Assembly (NCBI RefSeq): GCF_015234585.1
Contig: NZ_JADFCM010000001.1
Span: 1,178,001-1,242,000 of the forward strand
Direction: 5' to 3'
DNA from: Pseudalkalibacillus hwajinpoensis
GTDB lineage: Bacteria > Bacillota > Bacilli > Bacillales > Guptibacillaceae
DNA length: 64,000 nt
This document shows, piece after piece, positions 1 to 9,096 of this stretch. The position numbers were made by a program, and so were the translations under genes. Each line of letters begins with the position of its first letter. Within the stretch, counting starts at the first letter, position 1. The notes beneath the pieces were generated by a model. That model was not told the DNA's origin and ran no database searches. It was given only the letters and a program-made list of their open reading frames with translations.

Positions 1-2811
1 GACATCTACGATTTTATCTACAATTACTTCGATTTCACTTTGCTTCTTTTTCTTACTTTCTTTTGATGATGATAGCTCTGAAAGAGGAACGAGACCAAGA
101 TCAGTAACTAAGGCAACCTCATCTTCCATATCGGAGGTGTCTTCCATATATGTCGCTCGGCTATAGGCCGATTGAAATAAATCGTACACCTCATTATTCC
201 CAACCTGTAAGTATGCCCGACCTGTCACGGTTAGTGATGCAGCATCACCGTTCTTTAAAATTTCACGACTATCCTCTACGTTTTGTACTTTTAGAGCGAC
301 GCGGAAACGAGCGTTACTCCAGATCTGATTATCAATTACGCCACCAGGTTTTTGCGTGGCAAGAATGAGATGCACACCTAGACTTCGACCAATTCGTGCA
401 GCACTGACAAGCTCTTTAATAAATTCTGGCTCTTCTGTTTTTAACTCAGCAAATTCATCAGAAATTAAAAAGAGATGAGGCATAGGTTCAGCCGCTACGC
501 CATTTTTATAAAGAACCGTATAGTCATTAATATGACTCACTTCATACTGATCAAAGATGGTTTGTCGTTTCTTTAGCTCACTTTTTATGGAAGCGAGTGC
601 TCGCGTACTGAAATTTTCGCTACCTTCTATATTTGTAATTGTCCCTAACAAGTGAGGGATTTGTTTAAATGGCTGTGCCATACCTCCACCTTTATAGTCA
701 ATTAACAGAAATGCCACTTCATGTGGATGGTAGTGGACGGCTAGCGAAAGAATATATGTTTGTAAAAATTCACTCTTCCCGGATCCAGTTGTACCAGCAA
801 GTAATCCGTGGGGACCATGAGCTTTCTCATGAAGATTTAATTCCACAACATCCTGGCGCCCTTTAAGTCCCACTGGTGCTGCAAGTGATTTCGATGATTG
901 ATTCGTCACCCAATTATGTGAAACCGGTAATTCATCAATATCTTCCATATTCAACATTTGCAGGAAGGATACTTTCTCAGGAATGGAATTCGTTATGCCG
1001 CGCTGGTGATTCAGCGTGCGGAGCATTCGGGAAAACTGTTCATTACCACTTTGCTTGTGCTGATCAAGTTCGAATGAAATTTCGGCTGCTTTTTTCTCTT
1101 GAATGAGAATATCGCCTTCGCTCTTGTTAATATAGCGAATCAGCGTATGGATATTGTCTGATAGGCTCTCTTTAGCCTCTGCAACGAAAATAGTTGAAAG
1201 ACCAAGATGTGTATGTTCACTTTCTAAGTACTCCAAAATGACATGGTCCGAGATTAAGTTGTGATTCGAAATAATAAACACATAATGTGGTGCGAATCGT
1301 AGCTTTTCTTTATCTTCTTCTAGATCCCGTTCTCGAATCATTTCATAGATCGAAGAGAGGAGCTGATCTCGCGTTTGCTCATTATAAATAAACCCTTTTG
1401 CAAATGATCCCGGCATTTGCAAGTGCGGTAACCATTTCATCCATTCCCATTCGGCGTATTCCTCTTCATTAAAGATGAAGACAAATCGGATGTCATGATA
1501 GCTATGGAAGAAGGCCAGCTGTCCAATGATTTGATGCAGTTCATTTTTAACAACTGCTTCTTTTCCGATAAGGCCAATTGCTCCCTGGAATAAGTCTGCG
1601 GTAATAGGAAGGGAGTGCAGTTCATTGTATACTCGCTTCAGGTTCTGGGATTCTTCTAATAGTTCATCCATTTCTCGTGTCGACATGTCAGCTGAATTAA
1701 CGGATATTTTATAGCTTGCTGGTACCGTTCCCGTTCCTAAGCGAAATTGAAGGAAGTCAGGACTCTCTAGGCTACGTTCCCATAAACGGTCAGAAACCTG
1801 CTCGGTTAAGTATTTCATTCGCTCAAAGCTAGGGTAGTGGAACGTAAGAACTTTTCTCTGCTTTTGAGCCAATTCATGAAGTTCGTGTCGCTTATCCTCA
1901 AGGTATCTTTTATATATCCGTTTCTTACGTGCTTTTGATTTCTTTTGATGACTTTTATCTTTAAAATATTGCACTGTCGATGTAACGAGTGTTGTCGTAA
2001 ACATAACAACAGAAATAAGAATGAAAATGCCTCTTGGAATAAGAATCGCTACTAACCCCATAACGATAAGCATCATTAATGGAGGAAGGATAATAATCCA
2101 AAGGCTTCGATTATTCCGATCAGATTCTTGAGTAGGGAAGGATAGATCAATCTTATCCTCAGGTAATTCATACATCATCCTCGGCGTACGACGGTAGTTT
2201 GGGTATTTTTTCTTCATTTCAGATGACGGAATCGTGGCCTCTGGGAGAGAGGTTTCAAACGTCTCTGGACTTGTTACCTCAAGCATATCCTCAGCTATTA
2301 GTGTCAATGTCATCATCGGCAGGAAAACCATGTCACCGATTTGAAGTGGTGATTTACTATGTAAGAGCGAACCATTATGATAAACGGTTGTTTGACTAGT
2401 AGCTGTAATTGTCCAATGTTTCTTCTCACGGGTTAAAACAAGGCTAACTTTTTCAGGAAGAGCCCTCATTTGAATCTCTGATGAGGACCTCGAAATGGTT
2501 ACTTCCTGCTGATCATCAATGTAGTAAACATGCTTCTTCGCTTTAGGAGTTATCATGATGGCAACTTCTTCAGAACCTAATTCAAAAGTAGAGCGCTTAT
2601 TGAGAGACAATGGAATACTCTCTTCATCATCTTTTTGCAAATGAAAGTTCTCGTTATGAAGCTGTACCGAGTAGACATGCTCGTCTGAATTGGACGAGGG
2701 TATAGTAAAAGTGTGGTTGATACTAGTGCCAATTGTGATAGGGTGGTTTGACTGCTTATCAAGTTCAATCATTTGATACGTACCACGAAAGAACACCCAT
2801 AATTGTTCCAT
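1..2811 (-). CDS. essC: Type VII (WXG100) secretion ATPase EssC/YukB, C-terminus outside window
   Basis: This is the membrane FtsK/SpoIIIE-type ATPase that drives export of WXG100 proteins. The reading frame is open for 937 codons from the ATG at 2811 to base 1 with no stop, so roughly the last third of a family of about 1,480-1,500 residues lies outside. The N-terminal 180 residues look like the paired FHA-type domains of the family. Two hydrophobic segments follow at about residues 236-280. The first ATPase domain has a Walker A GTTGSGKS at about 673-680, a Walker B-type LISDEFAEL near 780, and LILATQKP after it. It ends the operon esxA-yukD-essB-essC as seen here, 15 bases after essB. Identity is certain from these motifs and the neighbours. 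Confidence 0.95.
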   Translation of the reverse strand, partial: MEQLWVFFRGTYQMIELDKQSNHPITIGTSINHTFTIPSSNSDEHVYSVQLHNENFHLQKDDEESIPLSLNKRSTFELGSEEVAIMITPKAKKHVYYIDDQQEVTISRSSSEIQMRALPEKVSLVLTREKKHWTITATSQTTVYHNGSLLHSKSPLQIGDMVFLPMMTLTLIAEDMLEVTSPETFETSLPEATIPSSEMKKKYPNYRRTPRMMYELPEDKIDLSFPTQESDRNNRSLWIIILPPLMMLIVMGLVAILIPRGIFILISVVMFTTTLVTSTVQYFKDKSHQKKSKARKKRIYKRYLEDKRHELHELAQKQRKVLTFHYPSFERMKYLTEQVSDRLWERSLESPDFLQFRLGTGTVPASYKISVNSADMSTREMDELLEESQNLKRVYNELHSLPITADLFQGAIGLIGKEAVVKNELHQIIGQLAFFHSYHDIRFVFIFNEEEYAEWEWMKWLPHLQMPGSFAKGFIYNEQTRDQLLSSIYEMIRERDLEEDKEKLRFAPHYVFIISNHNLISDHVILEYLESEHTHLGLSTIFVAEAKESLSDNIHTLIRYINKSEGDILIQEKKAAEISFELDQHKQSGNEQFSRMLRTLNHQRGITNSIPEKVSFLQMLNMEDIDELPVSHNWVTNQSSKSLAAPVGLKGRQDVVELNLHEKAHGPHGLLAGTTGSGKSEFLQTYILSLAVHYHPHEVAFLLIDYKGGGMAQPFKQIPHLLGTITNIEGSENFSTRALASIKSELKKRQTIFDQYEVSHINDYTVLYKNGVAAEPMPHLFLISDEFAELKTEEPEFIKELVSAARIGRSLGVHLILATQKPGGVIDNQIWSNARFRVALKVQNVEDSREILKNGDAASLTVTGRAYLQVGNNEVYDLFQSAYSRATYMEDTSDMEDEVALVTDLGLVPLSELSSSKESKKKKQSEIEVIVDKIVDV

Positions 2812-2826
2812 TATTTCACCTCCGAT

Positions 2827-4068
2827 CTATTTCTCTTCTTTTTTCTGGTCACCTTGTTGCTTCTCTTCATTTGTTGTTTCCTGCTGGGCTTCTTCCTGTT
2901 CTTGCTGCTGCTCTTCTATTTCTCTTTCGTATTCTTCAAATTCTTGCTCTAACTCATTGATCATCTGCTGCTTCTTCTCGCTCTCCAGATCTGAATCAGC
3001 TTTAACCTGTTCCTTGCGCTTCAAAATGCCATACATTAATAAGTCGCGATCTTCTAAATAACGTGCGATTTCAAGTGCTTGTTCCGCTTCTCCGCGTCCA
3101 ATATGAATCCAATACTCATAATACCTTGGGTCAGATTGAAGGGAGATCGTATTACGCACACTTTCTTTTTGTTCATCTGTTAGAGATTCATTGATGATAT
3201 AGGAGAGGGCTAGCTGATATTGCGTCACTTTTGGAATGTCGTCAATGTCATAAGATTGAAGCGAGTTCACAACCTCACTATACTCATTCGTTAAAAAGTT
3301 CTCCTGTGCCTGGACGATATTCTCCTGCTTTGGTTGGAGAAGAAACAAAGAGTAAAGAGAGTAGAGTAAAGCTGGTAGTAAGCAAATAGATACGCCAAGA
3401 AGGAAATAACGACTTGTTTTCCACTTTTTTTTATTCACTTTAATGAATTCAGATTCTTTCTTATGTAAGTGTTCAATTTGTGAATGAATGATTGGCTGAA
3501 GCTCATGAAGTGTTTTGGCTTGAAGCACTTGTTTTAGTTCAGATGACAGTGTGAGCGTGTCAGAATAATGTAGGTATTGTTCAAATGATTGCTCTGGATT
3601 CATCATAGCTGCAACTGTTGCTCGTGTTTCATCAAGAATACGTTCAGGATCTTCCTCATAAGGGGGAAGACTTTCCTTTACGCCGAAATGTAAAAAATGT
3701 GGCGTCAATCCTTGATCCAGCACAAGATTATCTGGACAAATAATTAAGTTAAGACGCTTGTAGCGGTGGCCCTTTACTTTTTGCACCAGTTGATAGGCAC
3801 TTGTGAGGCGATCGCTTTCAGTCATTTCCTTAAGCTTCGCTGGAAGAGCGATAATAGAAGGTGAAAGTTTGTGCTGGATGCTTACCTCATCCTCATTCAT
3901 TTCAATTGTTTTCGGGATCCCGGTATGGATCTCGCTTAGGAAATGAACTTCTGACAATTCATCGAATTTGATTTTCTCTTTCTGAAACAGAAAGGTAATG
4001 ACATCTTTTTCGCTAATAATTTTTGCATCTATTTGTGTTTCAAGATAGGGTTTCACTTGATTCGACAT
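2827..4068 (-). CDS. essB: Type VII secretion membrane protein EssB/YukC
   Basis: EssB is a bitopic membrane component of the WXG100 secretion machine: a pseudokinase-like cytoplasmic N-terminal half, one membrane span, and an outer domain. The 413-residue product has a single strongly hydrophobic segment at about residues 220-244 and a very charged, Glu/Gln/Lys-rich tail, as usual for YukC. A TTG six codons upstream (4086) is also open, but the ATG at 4068 has AAGGAG nine bases before it, so I chose that start. It begins 14 bases after the yukD stop, consistent with one mRNA. Confidence 0.92.
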   Translation of the reverse strand: MSNQVKPYLETQIDAKIISEKDVITFLFQKEKIKFDELSEVHFLSEIHTGIPKTIEMNEDEVSIQHKLSPSIIALPAKLKEMTESDRLTSAYQLVQKVKGHRYKRLNLIICPDNLVLDQGLTPHFLHFGVKESLPPYEEDPERILDETRATVAAMMNPEQSFEQYLHYSDTLTLSSELKQVLQAKTLHELQPIIHSQIEHLHKKESEFIKVNKKKWKTSRYFLLGVSICLLPALLYSLYSLFLLQPKQENIVQAQENFLTNEYSEVVNSLQSYDIDDIPKVTQYQLALSYIINESLTDEQKESVRNTISLQSDPRYYEYWIHIGRGEAEQALEIARYLEDRDLLMYGILKRKEQVKADSDLESEKKQQMINELEQEFEEYEREIEEQQQEQEEAQQETTNEEKQQGDQKKEEK

Positions 4069-4082
4069 GGTTGTGATCTCCT

Positions 4083-4325
4083 TCAAAGTATTTCAATTCG
4101 ATCTCCAGTCATAATCCCAGCATCAATTAATCTCTCATTAGCGGCTACTACCTTATGCTTATTCACTAGCCTAACCCACCCCGTTTGATCTGGAGGAGTT
4201 TGGATTTGTTCCGTTTGGCACACTATTTCAATGAGTTTCTTGACTGAATGATAGTTTGATAGTCTGAGGTCAATAAAGCGACCTTTTTTGTAATGATGAA
4301 GATCGACCGTTACTTCAATGTACAT
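4083..4325 (-). CDS. yukD: Ubiquitin-like type VII secretion protein YukD/EsaB
   Basis: A small ubiquitin-fold protein that accompanies WXG100 secretion clusters and supports secretion in Bacillus and Staphylococcus. The 80-residue product has the family length and the N-terminal YIEVTVDL strand followed by a hydrophilic body. A GTG three codons earlier (4334) is open, but it forms part of the GAGGTGA ribosome site that serves the ATG at 4325. It lies between esxA and essB. The 56-base gap to esxA holds a stem-loop. Confidence 0.88.
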   Translation of the reverse strand: MYIEVTVDLHHYKKGRFIDLRLSNYHSVKKLIEIVCQTEQIQTPPDQTGWVRLVNKHKVVAANERLIDAGIMTGDRIEIL

Positions 4326-4345
4326 ATTGTTCACCTCATAAGGAA

Positions 4346-4363
4346 GGAGCGCCTAAGCGCTCC
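4346..4363 (-). promoter_or_regulatory. Stem-loop between esxA and yukD
   Basis: On the minus strand GGAGCGC and GCGCTCC form a perfect 7-bp stem with a 4-base loop, followed by TTCCTTAT rather than a U-run. The position suggests partial termination or 3' end protection that leaves esxA mRNA more abundant than the machinery genes. That role is inferred. Confidence 0.5.
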
Positions 4364-4381
4364 CGATCAATTCTTTATCGC

Positions 4382-4675
4382 TTATCCGCGAATTTGATTA
4401 GCAATTTGTGCGTCAGCATCTTCAAGAGATTTCGCAGTGCTTGCTAGTTGTGTTGAAATATCAGCGAGGAGACGCTGCATGTCTACGAAAGATGGACGTA
4501 GAGATTGATATTGATCACTAAAAGCTTGGCTTGCAGCACCTTCCCACATACCTTCTAACTCAGCAATCATTTTGTCTAAATTACCAATTTGTTCTTCTAC
4601 TTTACTTTCTTCTGTTTGATAGCGTTGAGACATCGTAATAAGTTCTTCCGGTGTTACGCGAATTTGACCTGCCAT
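4382..4675 (-). CDS. esxA: WXG100 secreted protein EsxA/YukE
   Basis: This is the small helical-hairpin substrate of the type VII system. It has 97 residues, the family length. The turn motif W-E-G sits at residues 43-45 between two amphipathic helices, and the C-terminal helix ends in DADAQIANQIRG. The ATG is preceded by GAGGAGTG. It is the first gene of the operon and the likely promoter lies in the 448-base region upstream. In B. subtilis the equivalent operon depends on DegU; no DegU site could be assigned here. Confidence 0.95.
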   Translation of the reverse strand: MAGQIRVTPEELITMSQRYQTEESKVEEQIGNLDKMIAELEGMWEGAASQAFSDQYQSLRPSFVDMQRLLADISTQLASTAKSLEDADAQIANQIRG

Positions 4676-5123
4676 TCAGAATCACTCCTCTTAAATTAGT
4701 AATGTGTGCATTATTCCTACAGAACTGCATCAGTCTTTCTTATATATAATTAGCATAATTTGTAATAACTTGATAGGTTTAATACACACATCGGCAAAAA
4801 ATGTAACTTATATACCATGACATAATACCCCTGAATTTCCAGTTAATAAACATTAAAATGTAAAATATGGATGGATAATATAAGATATGGAATTTTTGAG
4901 TGTGAATCCTATGAATTTAAAAATGTAGGGATGTGTTGTAACCCCTGATTGCTATGACTTTCACAAGTTGCTATACAGACTAAATACTCATTTTTGTATA
5001 AATTAGCAGATTGGAATTAAATTGAACCGGTAAATGGTAAGTTGTATTTAGAGTTAGACATTTATTATGAAAAAGATTTTAAATTGGTGTAACTAAACAG
5101 TTAATCGAGCAGGGGGAGAATGA
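4676..5123. other. Divergent intergenic region, esxA / terD-like
   Basis: This 448-base A+T-rich stretch separates the minus-strand secretion operon from the plus-strand TerD gene. Near 4740-4760 the minus strand reads TTATTA, 18 bases, TATAAG, a weak sigma-A candidate for esxA. No clear plus-strand promoter, open frame with a ribosome site, or RNA gene was found. Confidence 0.4.
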
Positions 5124-6284
5124 ATGAACATAAGTAGAGGTCAAAAAGTACCTATTACAAAAGGGAGAAGCGTATCGGATCTTAATATAAGGATAGAATG
5201 GCAAAACGATCATCAAACAATTGAAGTAGACGCCGCTGCATTCCTATTAAATGAAACAGGCAGATGTAGTGGCGATGAGAGTTTCATATTTTATGGGCAG
5301 CCTGTAAGTATTGACCAAAGTGTGAAGCAGATCAAACAGGGGGATAATCAGAGTGAAACATACATTTCTTTACAGAAGGTGTCGTCTGACATTCAGAAAG
5401 TTGCTTTTACACTCACGATCCACGAGGGGGAAGAAAGAGGCCAGAATTTTGGTCAAGTTTCCTCATTATCACTTCGTATTGCAGACAAATCTACTGGAGA
5501 GAACCTCGTTTCATTTACATTTGGTGAAGAATTAACGAAAGAGACGGCCATCGTTGTAGGCGAGTTATATTTACATAACGGAGATTGGAAGTTTAATGCG
5601 GTAGGTAGTGGTTTCTTCGGCGGACTCGCAGCGCTGTGTGAGAATTTTGGCATTGAGGTTGAAAGTAACAAAGATAATCATAAGCAGCCAGATCCTATTC
5701 AAAGCCAGCCCGTTCAGTCTTCACAAGAAGCGGTTGTCCCTCTAACAGTCACTTTGAAGAAAAAAGAAGCGATCTCCATTCGTAAGTCCGAGAAAGTAGT
5801 CGCTACGCTAGAATGGAAAAGTAAAAAAGATCTGGATCTTTACTGTTTTTACGTCCTTAAAGACGGAACAGAAGGAAAAGTATATTATCGAACACCAGGA
5901 CATGCTCATAAAGAACCGTATATTACGTTAGATGGTGATGCACAGGGAGCAGGGAAGGAAACGGTGGTTGTACATAAACCGTCTGAGCTAAAATACGTGC
6001 TGTTTTCAGCGTATAGTGCGATATCAAATGGCATTGGAAGTTTTAAGTCTATGAAGGCAAAGGCAGTTGTTGATAATCAAATGGGGCAAACAGTGACCTC
6101 TCCTCTATTTGAAAAGAATAACTTTGCTTATTGGGTGGCTATTGCTAAGATTGATTTTACTGATCCGCTTGATATGAGCGTTAGTCATGTTGAGAAGTAT
6201 TCGAAAAGTGGTACGGAGCGATCGCCACTTTTGTATCAAGATGGGTCGTTTGAAATGAATGTTGGACCAATGGAGTTTAAATAG
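5124..6284 (+). CDS. TerD-family stress protein with two tandem Ter domains
   Basis: The protein (386 residues) belongs to the tellurite/chemical-stress TerD superfamily of cytoplasmic calcium-binding proteins. Residues 1-185 form a TerD domain, recognisable by the N-terminal ISRGQKVPITKG, the aspartate-rich CSGDESFIFYGQ and the VGELYLHNGDWKFNAVGSG strand. A proline/glutamine linker near 195-208 leads to a second TerA/TerD-like domain to the end (LEWKSKKDLDLYCFYVLK, VAIAKIDF). ATG 5124 has AGGGGGAG before it. It stands alone rather than in a ter cluster and ends at a strong terminator. The precise role is not known. Confidence 0.82.
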   Translation: MNISRGQKVPITKGRSVSDLNIRIEWQNDHQTIEVDAAAFLLNETGRCSGDESFIFYGQPVSIDQSVKQIKQGDNQSETYISLQKVSSDIQKVAFTLTIHEGEERGQNFGQVSSLSLRIADKSTGENLVSFTFGEELTKETAIVVGELYLHNGDWKFNAVGSGFFGGLAALCENFGIEVESNKDNHKQPDPIQSQPVQSSQEAVVPLTVTLKKKEAISIRKSEKVVATLEWKSKKDLDLYCFYVLKDGTEGKVYYRTPGHAHKEPYITLDGDAQGAGKETVVVHKPSELKYVLFSAYSAISNGIGSFKSMKAKAVVDNQMGQTVTSPLFEKNNFAYWVAIAKIDFTDPLDMSVSHVEKYSKSGTERSPLLYQDGSFEMNVGPMEFK

Positions 6285-6301
6285 ATTACTAAGCTGTTAA
6301 A

Positions 6302-6337
6302 CGAAAACACCTCATCCTTTTGGACGAGGTGTTTTCG
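6302..6337. terminator. Bidirectional terminator
   Basis: CGAAAACACCTC/GAGGTGTTTTCG arms form a 16-bp stem with one mismatch and a TTTT loop. It separates the convergent TerD and EamA genes and abuts the EamA stop. Confidence 0.88.
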
Positions 6338-7246
6338 CTATTGTTGTTCGACTATTTTTCTGCGAGTAAGACTTATATTTTCGCTGAACAGAGTTGGGAG
6401 CGTCATTCCGATGATAATAATCACAATACCCGCTATTTGCAGAACTGATACTGTTTCACTTAATAAGATGACGGAAACCATGACAGCGATTGGTAGTTCA
6501 ATTGCACTAAGAATCGAGGACTTACCTAAGCCCACCTTGGGAATGGCAATCGAAAATAGGAACACCGGGATGATCATTCCAAATAAGCCTAGTGCGATTC
6601 CGTATAGCCATAGCCCTTCTGCGAACAGTGTACCGTTCCAAACGATTTCTGGAGATTGAAAAACTGCTGACATCAGGAATGCGAAAAACGAGACAATGAC
6701 TAATCGATTTGACGTATTCATTTTGGCGTTCGCTTTCCCATTAAAATAAAGGAAGAGTGAATAACAAAGTGCAGCTCCAAGTCCCCATAACCAGCCTTGA
6801 AAAGGGATGTTAGATAAATCTGCATCAATAAGTCCTGCAGCAGGTATCGTTCCACCGATTAAAATAACTAGTGATAGCATTTCCATCCTTGTTGGAAGCT
6901 GACGTTTCGTAATGCTTGAAATCAGCATGCCGATCCATGTGAATTGAAAGAGCAGTACGACAGCCAGGGAGGCTGGTAAATAATTTAATGATTGCCCATA
7001 GAGAATATTAGTTAAGCATGTAAAAACCCCTGCGAAAATTAGAATTTTAACTCCAGCGAAACTTAGCTTTTGTCGGTTTGTGATGAGAAAGATGAGTACT
7101 GCAATTACAAAGCCGATAAAGAATTGGCTCGTAACGGCTTCAGATGCTGTAAATCCGCTTCCCATCGCTAATTTAATAATAGTTGAAACAACTCCGTAAC
7201 TGCTTGCCCCGATAATGACAAGCAATGGATATAAGTACATTTTCAT
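6338..7246 (-). CDS. EamA/DMT-family transporter
   Basis: A 302-residue drug/metabolite transporter-type membrane protein. The sequence consists of about ten hydrophobic helices in two EamA repeats, each opening with a small-residue-rich helix (for example GASSYGVVSTIIKLAMGSG and LGAALCYSLFLYFNG). The substrate cannot be read from sequence; relatives export metabolites or amino acids. ATG 7246 follows TGGAGG. It is transcribed away from the cyd operon. A CcpA-like element and a 14-bp palindrome lie just upstream. Confidence 0.85.
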   Translation of the reverse strand: MKMYLYPLLVIIGASSYGVVSTIIKLAMGSGFTASEAVTSQFFIGFVIAVLIFLITNRQKLSFAGVKILIFAGVFTCLTNILYGQSLNYLPASLAVVLLFQFTWIGMLISSITKRQLPTRMEMLSLVILIGGTIPAAGLIDADLSNIPFQGWLWGLGAALCYSLFLYFNGKANAKMNTSNRLVIVSFFAFLMSAVFQSPEIVWNGTLFAEGLWLYGIALGLFGMIIPVFLFSIAIPKVGLGKSSILSAIELPIAVMVSVILLSETVSVLQIAGIVIIIIGMTLPTLFSENISLTRRKIVEQQ

Positions 7247-7320
7247 TGAACGTTTGCCTCCAGTTAAACTCTTGTTTCATCGTATCCACCGTGGCGTGGA
7301 TCTCACTTCTTTATGTGATC

Positions 7321-7338
7321 TTTGAAAGCGCTTTTGAT
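7321..7338. promoter_or_regulatory. cre-like (CcpA) site candidate
   Basis: TTTGAAAGCGCTTTTGAT has the palindromic AAAGCGCTTT core of catabolite-responsive elements, but differs from the consensus at the CA near its right end. It is 75 bases upstream of the EamA start and 360 upstream of cydA. Confidence 0.3.
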
Positions 7339-7465
7339 TTAAAAAACACAAAATCAAATATATCGTATTTACGATGCTTAAAGCAATGGTTAATTGAGGA
7401 AAAGTGCCTGTCACCACCCGATTAATGTTCTTTTTTGTCGAATGAAAACTCTTTTCTCTTCAGTC

Positions 7466-7481
7466 TGTGACATCCCTCACA
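7466..7481. promoter_or_regulatory. Fnr/Crp-type box upstream of cydA
   Basis: TGTGACATCCCTCACA matches the Bacillus Fnr half-sites TGTGA-N6-TCACA exactly. Its centre is about 228 bases before the cydA ATG. A start of transcription 41.5 bases downstream would give a leader of about 190 bases, as known for B. subtilis cydA, but the expected -10 position (7503-7508) is not a good hexamer. Confidence 0.5.
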
Positions 7482-7701
7482 TTTCACCTCCTTTCTGATT
7501 CAAGTGTCGAAATTCGCACACAGGACAGACAAAAACCGTTCAAATTCATCTGCTCACTCATTTTAGCGTCTAAGGTAATCTAAGGAAGAAGTTAAAAGAG
7601 ACTTTGGTCATAGGAGAATTTATCTAAATAGTGATTATTTACGTATTTGTTACTTTGTGCATGTGTGAATAGTCATTAGAGAGGATTGAGGGGGATTTAG
7701 T

Positions 7702-9096
7702 ATGAGTGAACTATTTTTAGCAAGACTACAATTCGGATCAACAACGATTTTTCACTTTTTGTTTGTTCCGTTGTCTATTGGGCTTGTCTTTCTAGTAGCA
7801 GTCATGGAGACGCTATACGTTGTGAAAGGAGAAGAAGTGTATAAACGAATGGCGAAATTCTGGGGGCACTTGTTTCTCATTAACTTTGCTGTTGGGGTTG
7901 TGACGGGGATTATCCAGGAATTTCAGTTTGGGATGAACTGGTCTGAGTATTCTCGATTTGTTGGAGATGTGTTTGGAGCTCCGCTTGCGATTGAAGCGTT
8001 GCTGGCCTTCTTTATGGAATCAACGTTTATTGGTTTATGGATTTTTGGATGGGAGCGGTTATCGAAGAAACTTCATTTAATGTGTATTTGGCTCGTCTCA
8101 CTCGGAACGTTGATGTCAGCGTTGTGGATTTTAGCAGCGAATTCATTTATGCAGGAACCAGTAGGTTTTGTGATTCGAAACGGAAGAGCAGAGATGAATG
8201 ATTTCTTCGCGCTCCTTACAAACCCGCAGCTATTCGTCGAATTTCCACACGTGATCTTTGGTGCACTTGCAACCGGTGCTTTCTTTATTGGAGGCGTGAG
8301 TGCGTATAAAATTCTCCGTAAACAGGAAGTCGAATTTTTTAAAAAGTCATTTAACATTGCTATGATTGTCGCATTTGTTTCAGGTATGGGTGTTGCGTTT
8401 AGTGGCCATGCACAGGCGAAGCATTTGATGGAATCACAGCCAATGAAGATGGCGGCTAGTGAAGCGCTATGGGAAGACAGTGGAGATCCAGCAGCCTGGA
8501 CGGCTTTCGCGTTGGTTGACTCCAAAAATCAAGAAAACTCATTTGAAATCAACATCCCTTATGCACTTAGTTACCTTGCTTACGAAGAATTTAGTGGTGA
8601 AGTACCGGGTATGAAGACCTTGCAAAAAGAGTATGAAGAAAAATACGGAGTGGGGAATTATATTCCTCCAGTTAAAACGACTTTCTGGAGCTTTCGCATT
8701 ATGGTGGGTGCTGGAATGCTAATGATTTTCACTTCATTCCTCGGGTTGTTACTAAATTTCTATAAAAAGCTTGAGGGTAGCCAATGTTACTTAAAAGGAA
8801 TGGTGTGGCTCATCTCGTTTCCATTTATTGCGAATTCAGCTGGATGGATTATGACGGAAATCGGACGTCAGCCGTGGACGGTATTTGGATTGATGACAAC
8901 TTCTGCGTCTGTCTCACCAAACGTATCAAAGGCGTCATTACTTTTCTCATTCCTATCGTTTACAGCGATTTATACGATTCTCGCTATCTTACTCGTTTAT
9001 TTATTCGTTCGTGAAATTAAAAAGGGATCAGAACATACTGCTCATGAGGACAAAGAAGTGGCAGTTGATCCGTTTGATCAGGGGGCCTATTTATGA
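7702..9096 (+). CDS. cydA: Cytochrome bd ubiquinol/menaquinol oxidase subunit I
   Basis: CydA (464 residues) carries the haems of the high-affinity bd oxidase in the cell membrane. His18 in the opening LARLQFGSTTIFHF matches the high-spin haem ligand. His183 (EFPHVIFGA) and Met334 (FWSFRIMVG) match the two b558 ligands. The QPMKMAASEALWE quinol-loop motif and GRQPWTVFG are present. The short Q-loop length is the Bacillus type. GAGGATTGAGGGGG precedes ATG 7702. It overlaps cydB by ATGA, so translation is coupled. Likely induced at low oxygen. Confidence 0.97.
   Translation: MSELFLARLQFGSTTIFHFLFVPLSIGLVFLVAVMETLYVVKGEEVYKRMAKFWGHLFLINFAVGVVTGIIQEFQFGMNWSEYSRFVGDVFGAPLAIEALLAFFMESTFIGLWIFGWERLSKKLHLMCIWLVSLGTLMSALWILAANSFMQEPVGFVIRNGRAEMNDFFALLTNPQLFVEFPHVIFGALATGAFFIGGVSAYKILRKQEVEFFKKSFNIAMIVAFVSGMGVAFSGHAQAKHLMESQPMKMAASEALWEDSGDPAAWTAFALVDSKNQENSFEINIPYALSYLAYEEFSGEVPGMKTLQKEYEEKYGVGNYIPPVKTTFWSFRIMVGAGMLMIFTSFLGLLLNFYKKLEGSQCYLKGMVWLISFPFIANSAGWIMTEIGRQPWTVFGLMTTSASVSPNVSKASLLFSFLSFTAIYTILAILLVYLFVREIKKGSEHTAHEDKEVAVDPFDQGAYL

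Larger units (their letters stand above)
7247..7701. other. Divergent intergenic region, EamA / cydA
   Basis: This 455-base region holds several candidate operators and no gene. A cre-like AAAGCGCTTT core lies at 7321-7338, a perfect 14-bp palindrome ATCGTATTTACGAT at 7362-7375, a perfect Fnr-type box at 7466-7481, and an inverted repeat GTGTCGAAATTCGCACAC at 7504-7521 that could bind a redox repressor such as Rex. B. subtilis cydA also has a long untranslated leader. No convincing -10 hexamer could be tied to the boxes. Confidence 0.5.

Noticed and set aside
7404..7415. GTGCCTGTCACC, resembling a dispersed Bacillus repeat
   Set aside because: Only one copy and no mirrored partner in the window, so a repeat family cannot be shown.
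7652..7672. TTTGTGCATGTGTGAAT as a Rex operator of cydA
   Set aside because: It is not an inverted repeat and does not fit TTGTGAA-N4-TTCACAA.
8073..8525. 150-codon minus-strand frame inside cydA
   Set aside because: Antisense to a clear gene; composition mirrors cydA codons and it lacks a ribosome site.
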